A stretch of 64,000 nt of DNA, from positions 1 to 64,000 of the forward strand of contig NZ_JACESB010000002.1 in NCBI RefSeq assembly GCF_013912005.1, given 5' to 3'. This DNA is from Brevundimonas sp. Its GTDB lineage: Bacteria > Pseudomonadota > Alphaproteobacteria > Caulobacterales > Caulobacteraceae. A program made the translations under genes and the position numbers. The notes under the pieces were generated by a model. That model was not told the origin of the DNA. It worked only from the letters and a program-made list of their open reading frames with translations, and searched no databases. Positions 1-8,416 of this stretch are shown piece by piece; positions within the stretch are counted from its first letter, which is position 1; each line of letters opens with the position of its first letter.

Positions 1-1274
1 GACCGACCCTGCACGACGTGCGCGAGGTGATGATCGACGGGGCGTCGGGGCTGAGGTCGCTGCCGCGCTGGGGGACGGGGGCGCGGCCGGTGTTCGAGTC
101 GAGCCGGCGGCGGCTGGTGTTTCCCAACGGGGCGATGGCTTACGCCTTTTCGGCGGAGGATCCGGACAGCCTGCGCGGGCCGCAGTTCTCGGCGGCCTGG
201 GCGGACGAGTTCTGCGTCTGGCGGAATGGAGGGGAGGTTCTCGCGTTGCTGAGGATGGGTCTGCGCTTGCCTCTTTCCGGGGCCGCGGTCGTCGGCCCTT
301 CGGGACCTCCCGACCCTGAGCCTGTCCTCGGGCCGACCAAAGGTCGGACCCGGGGGCGGCCTGGCGCTTCGCGCACGTCAAACCCCGCGGGCGAAGCGCT
401 GGACGGCGCTCAGGCAGCGAGCGCCCGCGGCGCGAGCGGTAGCGCCCCCAGATTATGCGTGACGACCACGCCGCGGCCGACGGCGGCGTTGCGGGGGCTG
501 CGGGCGGAGGCGTCGTGCGTGGAGACCCATGCGGGGACGCGGGAGAATGCGGCGCACCTGTCGCCAGGGTTCCTGGCCGGGCTGGAGGCGCTGTACGGCG
601 GCACGCGGCGGGCGGCGCAGGAGCTGGAGGGGCGGGTGGTCGAGCTGGACGGGGCGCTGTTCACCGCGGAGATGCTGGCGGCGGCGCGGCGACCCCACGG
701 CTCAGGTAGCCCGAAGGGCGGCAGCCCCTGGGACAGGGTGGTGGTGGCGGTGGACCCCAGCGTGACGGCGGGCGGGGACGCCTGCGGCATCGTGGCGGCG
801 GGGCGCTGCGGCGACCGGGCGGTGGTGCTGGCCGACCGCTCGGCGCGCGGGCTGTCGCCGGAGGGCTGGGCGCGGCGGGCGCTGCGCACGGCGGAGGAGT
901 TCGGGGCCCGGACCATCGTCGCCGAGGTCAACCAGGGCGGCGACCTGGTGCGGGCGGTGCTGGCGGCGGCGGGGTCGAGGGTGAAGCTGCGGGCGGTGCG
1001 GGCGACGCGCGGCAAGCGGGTGCGGGCCGAGCCGGTGGCGGCCCTGTACGAACAGGGGCGGGTGACCCACGCGGGGACGTTCGGTCCGCTGGAGGAGGAG
1101 CTGATGGCCATGGGCGGGCCGGACGAGGCGGCGGAGAGCCTCGACCGCGCCGACGCCCTGGTGTGGGCGATCACCGACCTGCTGATCGACCGCGTCAACG
1201 CCGGGGCGGGGCCGCAGGCGCGGCTGCTGGACTGGCGCCCGCCGCCCTCGGGCATTTCCGGCCGGGCGTGGTAG
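1..1274 (+). CDS. Phage/GTA-type terminase large subunit (5' end outside window)
   Basis: Large terminase: the ATPase-nuclease that pumps DNA into a capsid; the type resembles the DNA-packaging protein of alphaproteobacterial gene transfer agents. The frame is open from base 3 and begins with PTLHDVREVMIDG, so the true start and Walker A lie upstream. Visible are the Walker-B-like AAWADEF, the coupling stretch CVTTTPRPT and a nuclease domain (VVVAVDPSVTAGGDACGIV, TIVAEVNQGGDLV, DRADALVWAITDLL). Two stretches absent from the usual family pattern interrupt it in frame, at about 270-446 and 693-728. The next gene is a flavoprotein 9 bases downstream, not the portal gene expected in a GTA or phage packaging cluster. 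The family call is firm; whether it belongs to a working GTA cannot be judged from this window. Confidence 0.85.
   Translation, partial: PTLHDVREVMIDGASGLRSLPRWGTGARPVFESSRRRLVFPNGAMAYAFSAEDPDSLRGPQFSAAWADEFCVWRNGGEVLALLRMGLRLPLSGAAVVGPSGPPDPEPVLGPTKGRTRGRPGASRTSNPAGEALDGAQAASARGASGSAPRLCVTTTPRPTAALRGLRAEASCVETHAGTRENAAHLSPGFLAGLEALYGGTRRAAQELEGRVVELDGALFTAEMLAAARRPHGSGSPKGGSPWDRVVVAVDPSVTAGGDACGIVAAGRCGDRAVVLADRSARGLSPEGWARRALRTAEEFGARTIVAEVNQGGDLVRAVLAAAGSRVKLRAVRATRGKRVRAEPVAALYEQGRVTHAGTFGPLEEELMAMGGPDEAAESLDRADALVWAITDLLIDRVNAGAGPQARLLDWRPPPSGISGRAW
270..446 (+). repeat. In-frame palindrome-rich insert inside the terminase gene
   Basis: About 59 codons lie between MGLRL and PRLCVTTTPRP, which I expect to be nearly adjacent in GTA-type terminases. 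The insert holds a CCGACC/GGTCGG hairpin (333-347, three-base loop) and a 9-bp stem GCGCTTCGC/GCGAAGCGC (364-372 with 391-399). It encodes a low-complexity Gly/Ala/Pro/Arg/Ser stretch and keeps the frame open. The boundaries are set by the protein pattern, so they are approximate. Confidence 0.5.
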
Positions 1275-1283
1275 AGGGCGGCG

Positions 1284-2471
1284 ATGAAACCGCTCGAGAT
1301 CGACGTGCTGGTGGTCGGCGCCGGGGCCGCCGGGATGATGTGCGCCGGGGAGGCCGGGCGGCGCGGGCGCTCGGTGCTGGTCGTGGACCATGCGCGGGCG
1401 CCGGGGGAGAAGATCCGCATCTCCGGCGGCGGGCGCTGCAACTTCACCAACCTCGGCTGCGGGCCGCACGCCTTCCTCGGCGAGAACCCCCGCTTCGCCA
1501 CCAGCGCGCTGAAGCGGTTCACCCAGCACGACTTCCTGAAGCGGGTGGAGGCGGCGGGGATCGCCTGGCACGAAAAGACCCTCGGCCAGTTGTTCTGCGA
1601 CGACTCGGCGAAGCAGATCGTCCGCATGCTGACCGACGGCATGGCGGCGGCCGGGGCGACGCTGCGGACGGGGACCGGGGTCGACCGGGTGGAGCGGCGC
1701 GGCGAGGGGTTCGAGGCGGCGCTGTCGGACGGGTCGGTCGTGCGGGCGCGGTCGCTGGTGCTGGCCACCGGCGGCAAGTCGATCCCGAAGATGGGGGCGA
1801 CGGGCTGGGCGTACGACGCGGCGCGGCGGTTCGGCCTGCGGGTGACGGAGACGCGGCCGGGGCTGGTCCCGCTGACCTTCGAGGCGGGGCTGCTGGAGAC
1901 GCTGGCGCCGCTGGCCGGGCTGTCGGTGGAGGCGGTGGTGCGGCACGGCCGGACGAGCTTCGCCGAGGGCCTGCTGTTCACCCACCGGGGCCTGTCGGGG
2001 CCGTCGATCCTGCAGATCAGCTCGTACTGGCGCGAGGGCGAGGCGATCACTGTCGCCCTGGCCCCCGGCGTGGACGTGCTCGCGGCGCTGAAGGCGGCCA
2101 AGGCGGCGAACGGCAAGCAGGCCGTGCACACGGCGCTGGGCCACATCACCCCGCGGCGGCTGGCCGAGAGCCTGTGCGCGCGCGAGGGGGTGCACGGCAG
2201 GCTGGCCGAGGTCGGCGACGCGGCCCTGCGCCGGCTGGACGAGGCGGTGAACCGCTGGACGGTGAAGCCGGTGGGCAGCGAGGGCTACCGCACCGCCGAG
2301 GTGACCTTGGGCGGCGTCGCCACCGACCAGCTGGACCAGCAGACGATGCAGGCGAAGTCGGTCCCGGGCCTTTACGTGATCGGCGAGGCCGTCGACGTCA
2401 CCGGCTGGCTGGGCGGCTACAACTTCCAGTGGGCGTGGTCGTCGGGCTGGGCGGCGGGGCAGGTTTGCTAG
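1284..2471 (+). CDS. NAD(P)/FAD-dependent oxidoreductase, BaiN/HI0933 family
   Basis: Flavoprotein of the HI0933/BaiN (YhiN) family, 395 aa, which is the usual length. The N-terminal dinucleotide-binding motif VVGAGAAGMMCAGEAG (about residues 10-25) is followed by the family signature ISGGGRCNFTN (about 48-58). An internal GG motif (LVLATGGKSIPKMG) and the C-terminal FAD-contact stretch YVIGEAVDVTGWLGGYNFQ are intact. The cellular substrate of most members is unknown; BaiN proper acts on bile acid intermediates, which is unlikely here. The start ATG lies 9 bases after the terminase stop. Its TAG stop is the first triplet of the heptamer array at 2469. A diverged family member lies at 37974-39203. 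Confidence 0.85.
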   Translation: MKPLEIDVLVVGAGAAGMMCAGEAGRRGRSVLVVDHARAPGEKIRISGGGRCNFTNLGCGPHAFLGENPRFATSALKRFTQHDFLKRVEAAGIAWHEKTLGQLFCDDSAKQIVRMLTDGMAAAGATLRTGTGVDRVERRGEGFEAALSDGSVVRARSLVLATGGKSIPKMGATGWAYDAARRFGLRVTETRPGLVPLTFEAGLLETLAPLAGLSVEAVVRHGRTSFAEGLLFTHRGLSGPSILQISSYWREGEAITVALAPGVDVLAALKAAKAANGKQAVHTALGHITPRRLAESLCAREGVHGRLAEVGDAALRRLDEAVNRWTVKPVGSEGYRTAEVTLGGVATDQLDQQTMQAKSVPGLYVIGEAVDVTGWLGGYNFQWAWSSGWAAGQVC

Positions 2472-2583
2472 GTTCCAGGTTCTAGGTTCTAGGTTCTAGG
2501 GTCCAGGTGCTAGGGAAGCCGCCCCGATGTCGCCTCCTGTCCCTTCCTTGTCCCTAGAACCTAACCCCTAGAACCTAACCCCT
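2469..2583. repeat. Heptamer-array hairpin, TAGGTTC type (copy A1)
   Basis: The left arm (2469-2516) is a tandem array of TAGGTTC-type heptamers with a few variants. A 34-base spacer follows, then a right arm (2551-2583) carrying the complementary CCTAGAACCTAAC units, so the whole can fold into a long hairpin. The first TAG is the stop codon of the upstream flavoprotein, and the last base abuts the trmD ATG. The spacer contains GAAGCCGCC and TCGCCTCCT in the same order as the 3' end of the four-helix-bundle gene at 55269-55655. CTAG, normally rare in such genomes, occurs repeatedly. Confidence 0.9.
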
Positions 2584-3306
2584 ATGTTCACCGCCACCGT
2601 CCTGACCATGTTTCCGGAAGCGTTTCCGGGGCCGCTCGGCGTGTCGCTGATCGGCACGGCGTGGCGCGAGAAGGGGCTGTGGAGCCTCGAAACCCTTGAC
2701 ATCCGGGCCTTCTCCGACGATAGGCGCGGCTTCCTGGACGACACCCCTGCGGGCGGCGGACCGGGAGCGGTGTTGAAGGCGGACGTGGTGGCCCGGGCGG
2801 TGGACAGCCTTTCCGGACCGCGGCGGCCGCTTTTGTACATGAGCGCCCGGGGCCGGCCCCTGACCCAGGCGCGGGTGAAGGAATGGGCGCAGGCCGACGG
2901 CATCGTCGTGCTGTGCGGCCGTTTCGAGGGGGTGGACCAGCGGGTGCTCGACAGCCGCGGGTTCGAGGAGGTCTCGGTCGGAGACGCGGTTCTCGCCGGC
3001 GGCGAGGCGGCGGCGATGGTCGCGATCGAGGCGTGCGTAAGACTGATCCCCGGAGTGCTGGGCCAGGCCGAAAGCCTGGGTTCGGAGAGCTTCGAGGACG
3101 GGCTCCTGGAATATCCGCAGTACACGCGACCGCGGAGCTTCGAGGGGCTCGGGATTCCCGAGGTGCTGCTGTCCGGCGATCACAGGAAGATCGCGGAATG
3201 GCGCCAGGCGCAGCGGGAAGAGACCACGCGGGAGCGACGGCCGGACCTCTGGGCGGCGCATCTCGCCAACTTACAGGCAAGGGGCGAAAAAGCCCGAGGA
3301 GAATAG
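2584..3306 (+). CDS. trmD: tRNA (guanine-N1)-methyltransferase TrmD
   Basis: SPOUT-class methyltransferase that puts m1G at position 37 of tRNAs with a G36, preventing +1 frameshifting; it is essential in most bacteria. The 240-aa length is typical. Family landmarks are the start [15 protein letters not shown], the acidic-glycine stretch [14 protein letters not shown], the knot region [15 protein letters not shown] and [15 protein letters not shown], and the C-terminal YTRPRSFEG. The usual neighbour rplS follows after 2 bases. rimM, often just upstream, is absent; instead the heptamer hairpin ends directly at the ATG, leaving no recognisable Shine-Dalgarno sequence. Confidence 0.96.
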   Translation: MFTATVLTMFPEAFPGPLGVSLIGTAWREKGLWSLETLDIRAFSDDRRGFLDDTPAGGGPGAVLKADVVARAVDSLSGPRRPLLYMSARGRPLTQARVKEWAQADGIVVLCGRFEGVDQRVLDSRGFEEVSVGDAVLAGGEAAAMVAIEACVRLIPGVLGQAESLGSESFEDGLLEYPQYTRPRSFEGLGIPEVLLSGDHRKIAEWRQAQREETTRERRPDLWAAHLANLQARGEKARGE

Positions 3307-3308
3307 AG

Positions 3309-3746
3309 ATGAACATCGTCCAGCAGCTCGCTGCCGAAGAAAAGGCCCGCCTCGTCGAGAAGCGCGCCATCCCCGACTTCCAGCCGGGCGACACCCTGCG
3401 CGTCAACGTGCGCATCAAGGAAGGCGAGCGCGAACGCGTCCAGGCCTTCGAGGGCGTGTGCATCGCCCGCGCCGGCGGCGGCGTGAACGAGAACTTCACC
3501 GTCCGCAAGATCTCGTTCGGCGAGGGCGTCGAGCGCGTCTTCCCGATCCTGTCGCCGAACATCGAATCCATCGAGGTCAAGCGCCGCGGCGTCGTCCGCC
3601 GCGCCAAGCTGTATTACCTGCGCGACCGCCGCGGCAAGTCGGCCCGCATCGCCGAACGCCAGACCCAGCGCGCGGTCAAGGGCGAGGTCGCCGTGCCGGA
3701 GACCGGCGCCGCCGAGACGCCGGCCGCGGAGAACACCGAAGGCTGA
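3309..3746 (+). CDS. rplS: 50S ribosomal protein L19
   Basis: Ribosomal protein L19 of the large subunit, placed at the interface with the 30S subunit. The core [47 protein letters not shown] and [17 protein letters not shown] is diagnostic. The protein is 145 aa; the family core is about 115, and the extra is an Ala/Glu/Thr-rich C-terminal tail of a kind common in Caulobacterales. The start has a good Shine-Dalgarno (AGGAG) inside the end of trmD, indicating translational coupling. A strong terminator follows. Confidence 0.97.
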   Translation: MNIVQQLAAEEKARLVEKRAIPDFQPGDTLRVNVRIKEGERERVQAFEGVCIARAGGGVNENFTVRKISFGEGVERVFPILSPNIESIEVKRRGVVRRAKLYYLRDRRGKSARIAERQTQRAVKGEVAVPETGAAETPAAENTEG

Positions 3747-3771
3747 TCCGGCTTTCGGATGTGAGATGAAC

Positions 3772-3805
3772 AAGGCCCCGGCGGGAGACCGCCGGGGCCT
3801 TTTCT
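3772..3805 (+). terminator. Rho-independent terminator after rplS
   Basis: A perfect 13-bp stem AAGGCCCCGGCGG / CCGCCGGGGCCTT with a GAGA loop is followed by TTTCT. It ends the trmD-rplS unit and separates it from the compositionally different gene at 4026. Confidence 0.93.
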
Positions 3806-4025
3806 GTGGGGAAGGTCCGGGAAGCGCCAGAAGCGGACATTGGCTTCGGCCCCGTAAGCAGTCGTCCCGTTGGCTCATTCGGCACCCCGGCCTCACATCA
3901 CCGCCCGTAGATCGGATGCGGCGACGCTGTCGGCAGCCCTCTGTTTGCCCACGAAGGGAACTTTCTGTCGGAGGTTGCTCACCGTGCGAATATGAGCTCC
4001 TGCCGAATCGTTCCACTTTTGTCCC

Positions 4026-7000
4026 ATGACACTAGGCTTCGATCCTGACGCGGCTGACCACGTCACCCCCGGCATGAGGCCGTCCGAATACATGCGGATT
4101 GCGCGCCCCGAGCTGTTCTCTGACTCGGGGGGACGCTCAGCCTATCGCCTAGATCGCGCCGTATTCGACCATCACCTCGAGACCCTTACCTCACGCAATC
4201 AGCATCAGGCTTTTGAGCTCTTCTGCCGCGACCTCTGCGGCCGTCTAATCTGCCCTAACCTGAAGCCGGCGACCGGCCCAGAAGGTGGCGGGGACAGCAA
4301 GGCGGATACCGAGACGATCTCGGTCGCCGAGGAGATCAAGGTTCTTCACTATATCGGCCAGCCGGCGGCCGGTCAGGAGCGCTGGGCCTTCGCCTTCAGC
4401 GCCAAGGAAGATTGGGCGAGCAAGGTCCGCAGCGATGTAGCAGGCCTCGCGGCTACGGGCCGTCCTTACACGAAGGTGATCTTTGTCACGTCGCGCTTCG
4501 CCCCGGCCAAAACGCGGGCCAAGATCGAGGACGAGTTGACTAGGGCAAACGCCTTTACGGTGGAGATACACGACCGAACATGGCTCCTGAAAGCCGTTAT
4601 AGACGACCGGAACATCGACCTAGCGATCGACCGACTTGGTGTCGGAGAACGCATTGGGGACGCTACGCTTGGGCCCGAAGACTACCGCCGGTCGCAGCGG
4701 CTGGAGGCGCTCGAACGCCAGCTTCAGGACCCAACGGCCTACGACCAACGCGAAATGGAGCGCGTCAACGACGCCCTCGCCGCCGCGATTATCTCGCGCA
4801 ATCTCGAGCGGTCACGCTTTGAGACCGATGGCAGGTTTGACCGCGCTATTCGGTTGGCAGATCGTTTCGGATCGCGGCGTCAGCGCGTAGAGACCAGGTA
4901 TGAGCAGCTTTGGGCCGCCTTCTTTTGGTTCGACGACATTGATCGCCTGAACGAGGGCTTCGACGCGGTCGCGTCAATCGCTTACGAATCCGACGACGCT
5001 GAAACGATCGAGCTCATCAGCAATCTCGTCCAAAACCTCGCGAACGCCGCAGGTCTAGGTCACGCGCCGGCGGAACGCCTCAAGCTCGAGGAGCGTCGCG
5101 ACGCCTTGGTGGCGGCGCTGGAAGTCCTCGCCGCCGATCCCGAACGCCCGAACAATGCGCTCGAGGCCCGCACGTCACTGCTCTTCACGGCGGCGACCCG
5201 GGCGATGATGGCGCGCGACAAAGGCGCCCTGAAGGCCCTCTGGCCCCAGTTCTCGGAGGTGATCACGAGGGCTGAGGGCCTCTCGGAGTATCGCGCAGAG
5301 CGTCTCGAGACGATCGTCGAACTCTTCGGGCGCGCGGCTGGCAGTGACGAGACTTACAACCGCCTCGTGGAAGACATGGCCGCCTTTATCTCGAAGCGGA
5401 CCGGGGACGCTCGAGGCGGCTTGGTTCTGCTCAAACGTGCACATCAACTCGACATCGAGGAAGACCGGCTCGACGTCATCCGGCTGCTGGGCCGCGCCAC
5501 TAGGCAACTGGCTCAACGGAGTCATGTCGAAAGCTTCATTGAGGCAGCCTATTCGCTCGCGGTGGCCTACCGCGGGGCAGGCATGCTGTGGGCAGCGCGG
5601 GCTGCCGCCATGTTTTCGGTTGCGACCGTCTTCGCCGAGACCGAGCGTGAGTCGGACGCACCGGTCTCGATTGTCCCCACCCTGATGCTCCTGGGTTGGA
5701 TCGACGCCGAACTCAGACTGCTCCCTGAGTTTCTCGACGTGGTCAGGCTAATCAGAGGATGCCGCGCCATGCTCCCCCTAGATGAGCCCTCCCAGGCGAG
5801 GGTCGACGAGCGTCTGACGGAGTTCGACGCTCTTCTGGCAACCTCGCTCTTGCGCACGAGCCTGGAGGAACGGCGCGCGCTCGCGGGACTGCCGGATGTT
5901 CTGGGTGCGTTGGACCTGCATGCGAGTCAGGCCGCATTGCTCTATGCCCTCGGCCACCAGGATGTCCTCGACGGCGACAGCGCGGACGGCGAAGCAGTCG
6001 TCTGGGGAGATGTTTTCAGCAAGTGGGCCGCCGAGCTTCCCGAAGACATCGCCGAGCGCCCTCTGCTCCTGAATGGCGAGAATCCGCAGACGCAGGTCAC
6101 GAGAGTGGCGGGAATGGAAGTGCGCGTCACGACCTCAGGCTCATCGACGGCGATCGTCGCGGGTCAGGCGCTGCTGACTGTCATCGATGCGGTCTTCTCG
6201 ACCATGCTGGAGGCCGGCGTGGCCGCCCACGTCGAGCGGTTCGACGTTCAGGTCATCGAGAATGCGACTCTCGCCACGCCGGCCTTTGATTTCGACGAGC
6301 TGTCGATGACAGCGCGGTTGAACTGGCCGGCGGGAGAAACGCCCACCTCATCGAAGCTCGACGGCGCCGCCCAGGACGCGTTCACGGACCTGACAGTCCA
6401 CATCGTGCTGGCCGCCTGCATTGTCAGAGACCCGATGGGTCTGTTTCAGACGCTCTACGAAAAGGAGGCGCTCGGTGAGCGGATTCACGCGGCGATTGGC
6501 AGCGTCAACAGCCGGAGCAGGGCGTTCAGCAGCCCCCTGTCACGGATCGAGTCGTGGTCCGAACTGAGCGGTGCGGAATACCCGCTCCGGCCAAACGCCC
6601 CGATCTTCGCTGCCGCCCGATCGTCACGTCCCGCAACGACCGTCGAGCATAAACTCGATCGCGAGAGCTGGAAGCGTGACCATCGAAAGGTCGCCGCAAA
6701 ATCGATCATCAACTATCGGCTCTGGGAACGGGCCGGCTGGCTCGGCCTCATGCTCGCCGTCTATCCCGACGGCGTGCCGCCGCTGATCGGACTGTATTTC
6801 ACCAACGCGGAGTTGGGCCAAAAGATTTTCGCTGACTGGCGCGAGCGGTTCGGTGAAAGGGATGAGCAAGGCGCGATCCACCTTGCCATCATCAGAGATT
6901 TGCCTGGCCATCCATCGTCGCACTATGGGGCCCTGCTACAGCCCGGACTGGATGTGAACGATGAATCCGTGACGGTGATGGTGTCCAGTCGCTTGAAGAT

Positions 7001-7229
7001 TCTCGAACCGGAGACGGACATCAACCTTCGGAGATTCCTGGAGGCCTACGATCGGGAGAAAGCCTACTGGGTGGCTCCGGCGGTCGTTGCGCCCGACGGT
7101 TCCCCCCGCATTTCACGCGAACTCGCCATTCTGAAGCATGGGCTTCCGGTTAAGCGCTTCGATGACATCGCGGATGACGATGTGGAAGTGATCGTGCGGA
7201 CCCTGTTGCGGCCCACCGAAGCCGCGTGA
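4026..7229 (+). CDS. Large Mrr-like nuclease plus helical-repeat protein, candidate defence gene
   Basis: I do not recognise a named family for this 1067-aa protein. Residues about 60-195 resemble an Mrr-type PD-(D/E)xK nuclease: a helix with FELFCRDL, then GPEGGGDSKAD (D90), the strand AFAFSAKED with candidate catalytic Lys127, then VIFVTSRF and a closing IHDRTWLLKAVIDD. Residues about 220-680 are almost wholly helical and rich in Arg/Leu/Ala, suggesting TPR-like or other alpha-solenoid repeats. Residues about 690-1060 are mixed alpha/beta with no motif I can name. Base and codon use is visibly less GC-biased than in the neighbours. It stands alone between the rplS terminator and a convergent gene, with about 220 non-coding bases before a start that lacks a clear Shine-Dalgarno. 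Anti-phage or anti-plasmid function is inference from the domain layout and isolated, foreign-looking context. Confidence 0.75.
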   Translation: MTLGFDPDAADHVTPGMRPSEYMRIARPELFSDSGGRSAYRLDRAVFDHHLETLTSRNQHQAFELFCRDLCGRLICPNLKPATGPEGGGDSKADTETISVAEEIKVLHYIGQPAAGQERWAFAFSAKEDWASKVRSDVAGLAATGRPYTKVIFVTSRFAPAKTRAKIEDELTRANAFTVEIHDRTWLLKAVIDDRNIDLAIDRLGVGERIGDATLGPEDYRRSQRLEALERQLQDPTAYDQREMERVNDALAAAIISRNLERSRFETDGRFDRAIRLADRFGSRRQRVETRYEQLWAAFFWFDDIDRLNEGFDAVASIAYESDDAETIELISNLVQNLANAAGLGHAPAERLKLEERRDALVAALEVLAADPERPNNALEARTSLLFTAATRAMMARDKGALKALWPQFSEVITRAEGLSEYRAERLETIVELFGRAAGSDETYNRLVEDMAAFISKRTGDARGGLVLLKRAHQLDIEEDRLDVIRLLGRATRQLAQRSHVESFIEAAYSLAVAYRGAGMLWAARAAAMFSVATVFAETERESDAPVSIVPTLMLLGWIDAELRLLPEFLDVVRLIRGCRAMLPLDEPSQARVDERLTEFDALLATSLLRTSLEERRALAGLPDVLGALDLHASQAALLYALGHQDVLDGDSADGEAVVWGDVFSKWAAELPEDIAERPLLLNGENPQTQVTRVAGMEVRVTTSGSSTAIVAGQALLTVIDAVFSTMLEAGVAAHVERFDVQVIENATLATPAFDFDELSMTARLNWPAGETPTSSKLDGAAQDAFTDLTVHIVLAACIVRDPMGLFQTLYEKEALGERIHAAIGSVNSRSRAFSSPLSRIESWSELSGAEYPLRPNAPIFAAARSSRPATTVEHKLDRESWKRDHRKVAAKSIINYRLWERAGWLGLMLAVYPDGVPPLIGLYFTNAELGQKIFADWRERFGERDEQGAIHLAIIRDLPGHPSSHYGALLQPGLDVNDESVTVMVSSRLKILEPETDINLRRFLEAYDREKAYWVAPAVVAPDGSPRISRELAILKHGLPVKRFDDIADDDVEVIVRTLLRPTEAA

Positions 7230-7320
7230 ACCCGCATCATCGCGTGTCAGTCGGCCCGTTAACTCGCATCGTCTGTACAGCGGACGTCGCAAACGGGTCC
7301 TCTGAGTCAGAACCCGCCCC

Positions 7321-7806
7321 CTACCGCGGATACAGCCCGCTGCCGGCGTCCCTCTGCCCCTGCAGGCGGTGCTTGAGGTCGCGCATCTGGTCGTGGCCGT
7401 CGCGGATGCGGTCCCAGGCGCGGCGGAGGGTTTCGCGGGTGGTGGCGGAGATGGCGGGGTCGTCGACGGCCTTTTCGAAGCGGGCCTTGACCTGGTCCTC
7501 GGCGGCCTCGACCGCCTCGACGACGGAGAGCTCGTCGCGCAGCAGGGCGTGCTTGACGTCGGCGAAGGCGCGCTGGGCCTTGGCGAGGATGGAGCCGTCG
7601 GCGTGGGGCTCGCCGCCCAGCTGGCGGACGGCGGCGGCCAGCTCGTCGGCGAGGGCGCGGCGCTCGTCGGCGCGGCGTTCGAACAGCGCGCGGTGGCCGG
7701 GGTCGGCCGTGCCCCCGGCCGCGTCGCGGTAGCCGTCGGCGCTGTCGAGCGTCGCCCCGATCAGGCCGTTGAGGACATGGACGTCGTGACGGTTGGCGTT
7801 GGACAT
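7321..7806 (-). CDS. PA2169/DUF2383-family four-helix-bundle stress protein
   Basis: 161-aa ferritin-like four-helix protein of the PA2169/DUF2383 type. Family-like features are the N-terminal helix HDVHVLNGLIGATLDSADGYRDA and the segment ALFERRADERRALADEL, followed by a helix with GSILAKAQRAFADVKHALL. There is no signal peptide, so it should be cytoplasmic. The molecular role of the family is unknown; members are often linked to general stress. A near-consensus EcfG-type promoter lies upstream at 7848-7873, which would fit. Confidence 0.8.
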   Translation of the reverse strand: MSNANRHDVHVLNGLIGATLDSADGYRDAAGGTADPGHRALFERRADERRALADELAAAVRQLGGEPHADGSILAKAQRAFADVKHALLRDELSVVEAVEAAEDQVKARFEKAVDDPAISATTRETLRRAWDRIRDGHDQMRDLKHRLQGQRDAGSGLYPR

Positions 7807-7847
7807 GGGGAGCCTCGGGGGCGGGTCTCGGAACGGGTCGCCAAGGC

Positions 7848-7873
7848 AACGCCGGGTCGCGCCCGGAGGTTGC
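7848..7873 (-). promoter_or_regulatory. Possible EcfG-type promoter upstream of the four-helix stress gene
   Basis: On the minus strand this reads GCAAC-N17-CGTT. It differs by one base from the GGAAC-N16/17-CGTT general stress sigma consensus, and the -10 lies 42 bases before the start codon at 7806. Confidence 0.4.
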
Positions 7874-7892
7874 GCCCGGGGCGCGCCGGCGC

Positions 7893-8405
7893 TCAGCCCC
7901 CGGCCAGGGCCCGGCAGCGGACCACGAAGCCGTCCGGGGCCATGCCGTCGGCCGGCCGCAGCGGGCCGACCGACCGGGCGCCGTAGACCGCCGAGACCGG
8001 CCGGCCGTCGCCGATGCGGCGCAGCAGGTCGAGGTCGATGGCGCCGGAGGCGACCACGCCGGGCGAGGGGTCGGACAGGTCGGCGACGAGGGCGAAGGCC
8101 TCGTTCCCGGCGCCGATGGTCAGGCGGTCCTCGCTGCCGATCTTCTCGAACTCCGCCACGCTGGCGCGCAGGGCCGGGCGGGCGCCGCCGAGGCAGTCGA
8201 GCAGCAGGCGGGGCTTGCCGGACTCGTCGACGAAGGCGAGGCGCTCGGCGCCGGCGGGCGCGGCGGGAGCCTTCGGGGCGGCGGGCGGCTCCGGGGCGGC
8301 CGGGACCGCGGGCGGCGGCGGGCTGTCCGGCGCGGCGGGCGGAGGTTCGCGGCCGCAGGCGGCGAGGGCGAGGAGCAGGGCGGCGGCGACGGCGGGGCGG
8401 CGCAT
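7893..8405 (-). CDS. Hypothetical lipoprotein with proline-rich linker
   Basis: 170 aa. The N-terminus MRRPAVAAALLLALAACGRE is a lipoprotein signal with lipobox LAAC, so the mature protein should be membrane-anchored in the envelope. A Pro/Ala-rich linker (about residues 22-55) leads to a small domain (LAFVDESGKPRLLLDCLG to GFVVRCRALAGG) with two cysteines that could pair. I do not recognise the domain. It starts 11 bases before the kynA stop in the same direction, so it is probably co-transcribed downstream of kynA. Confidence 0.7.
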   Translation of the reverse strand: MRRPAVAAALLLALAACGREPPPAAPDSPPPPAVPAAPEPPAAPKAPAAPAGAERLAFVDESGKPRLLLDCLGGARPALRASVAEFEKIGSEDRLTIGAGNEAFALVADLSDPSPGVVASGAIDLDLLRRIGDGRPVSAVYGARSVGPLRPADGMAPDGFVVRCRALAGG

Positions 8406-8416
8406 GGGGCGTCTCC

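Noticed and set aside
1-1274. Prophage in the left end of the window.
   Set aside because: Only the terminase is present; no portal, capsid, tail, integrase or lysis gene follows. GTA origin or an orphan gene is more likely.
3806-4025. tRNA or attachment site next to the foreign-looking gene at 4026.
   Set aside because: No cloverleaf, no CCA end, and no direct repeat matching the downstream flank at 7230-7320 could be found.
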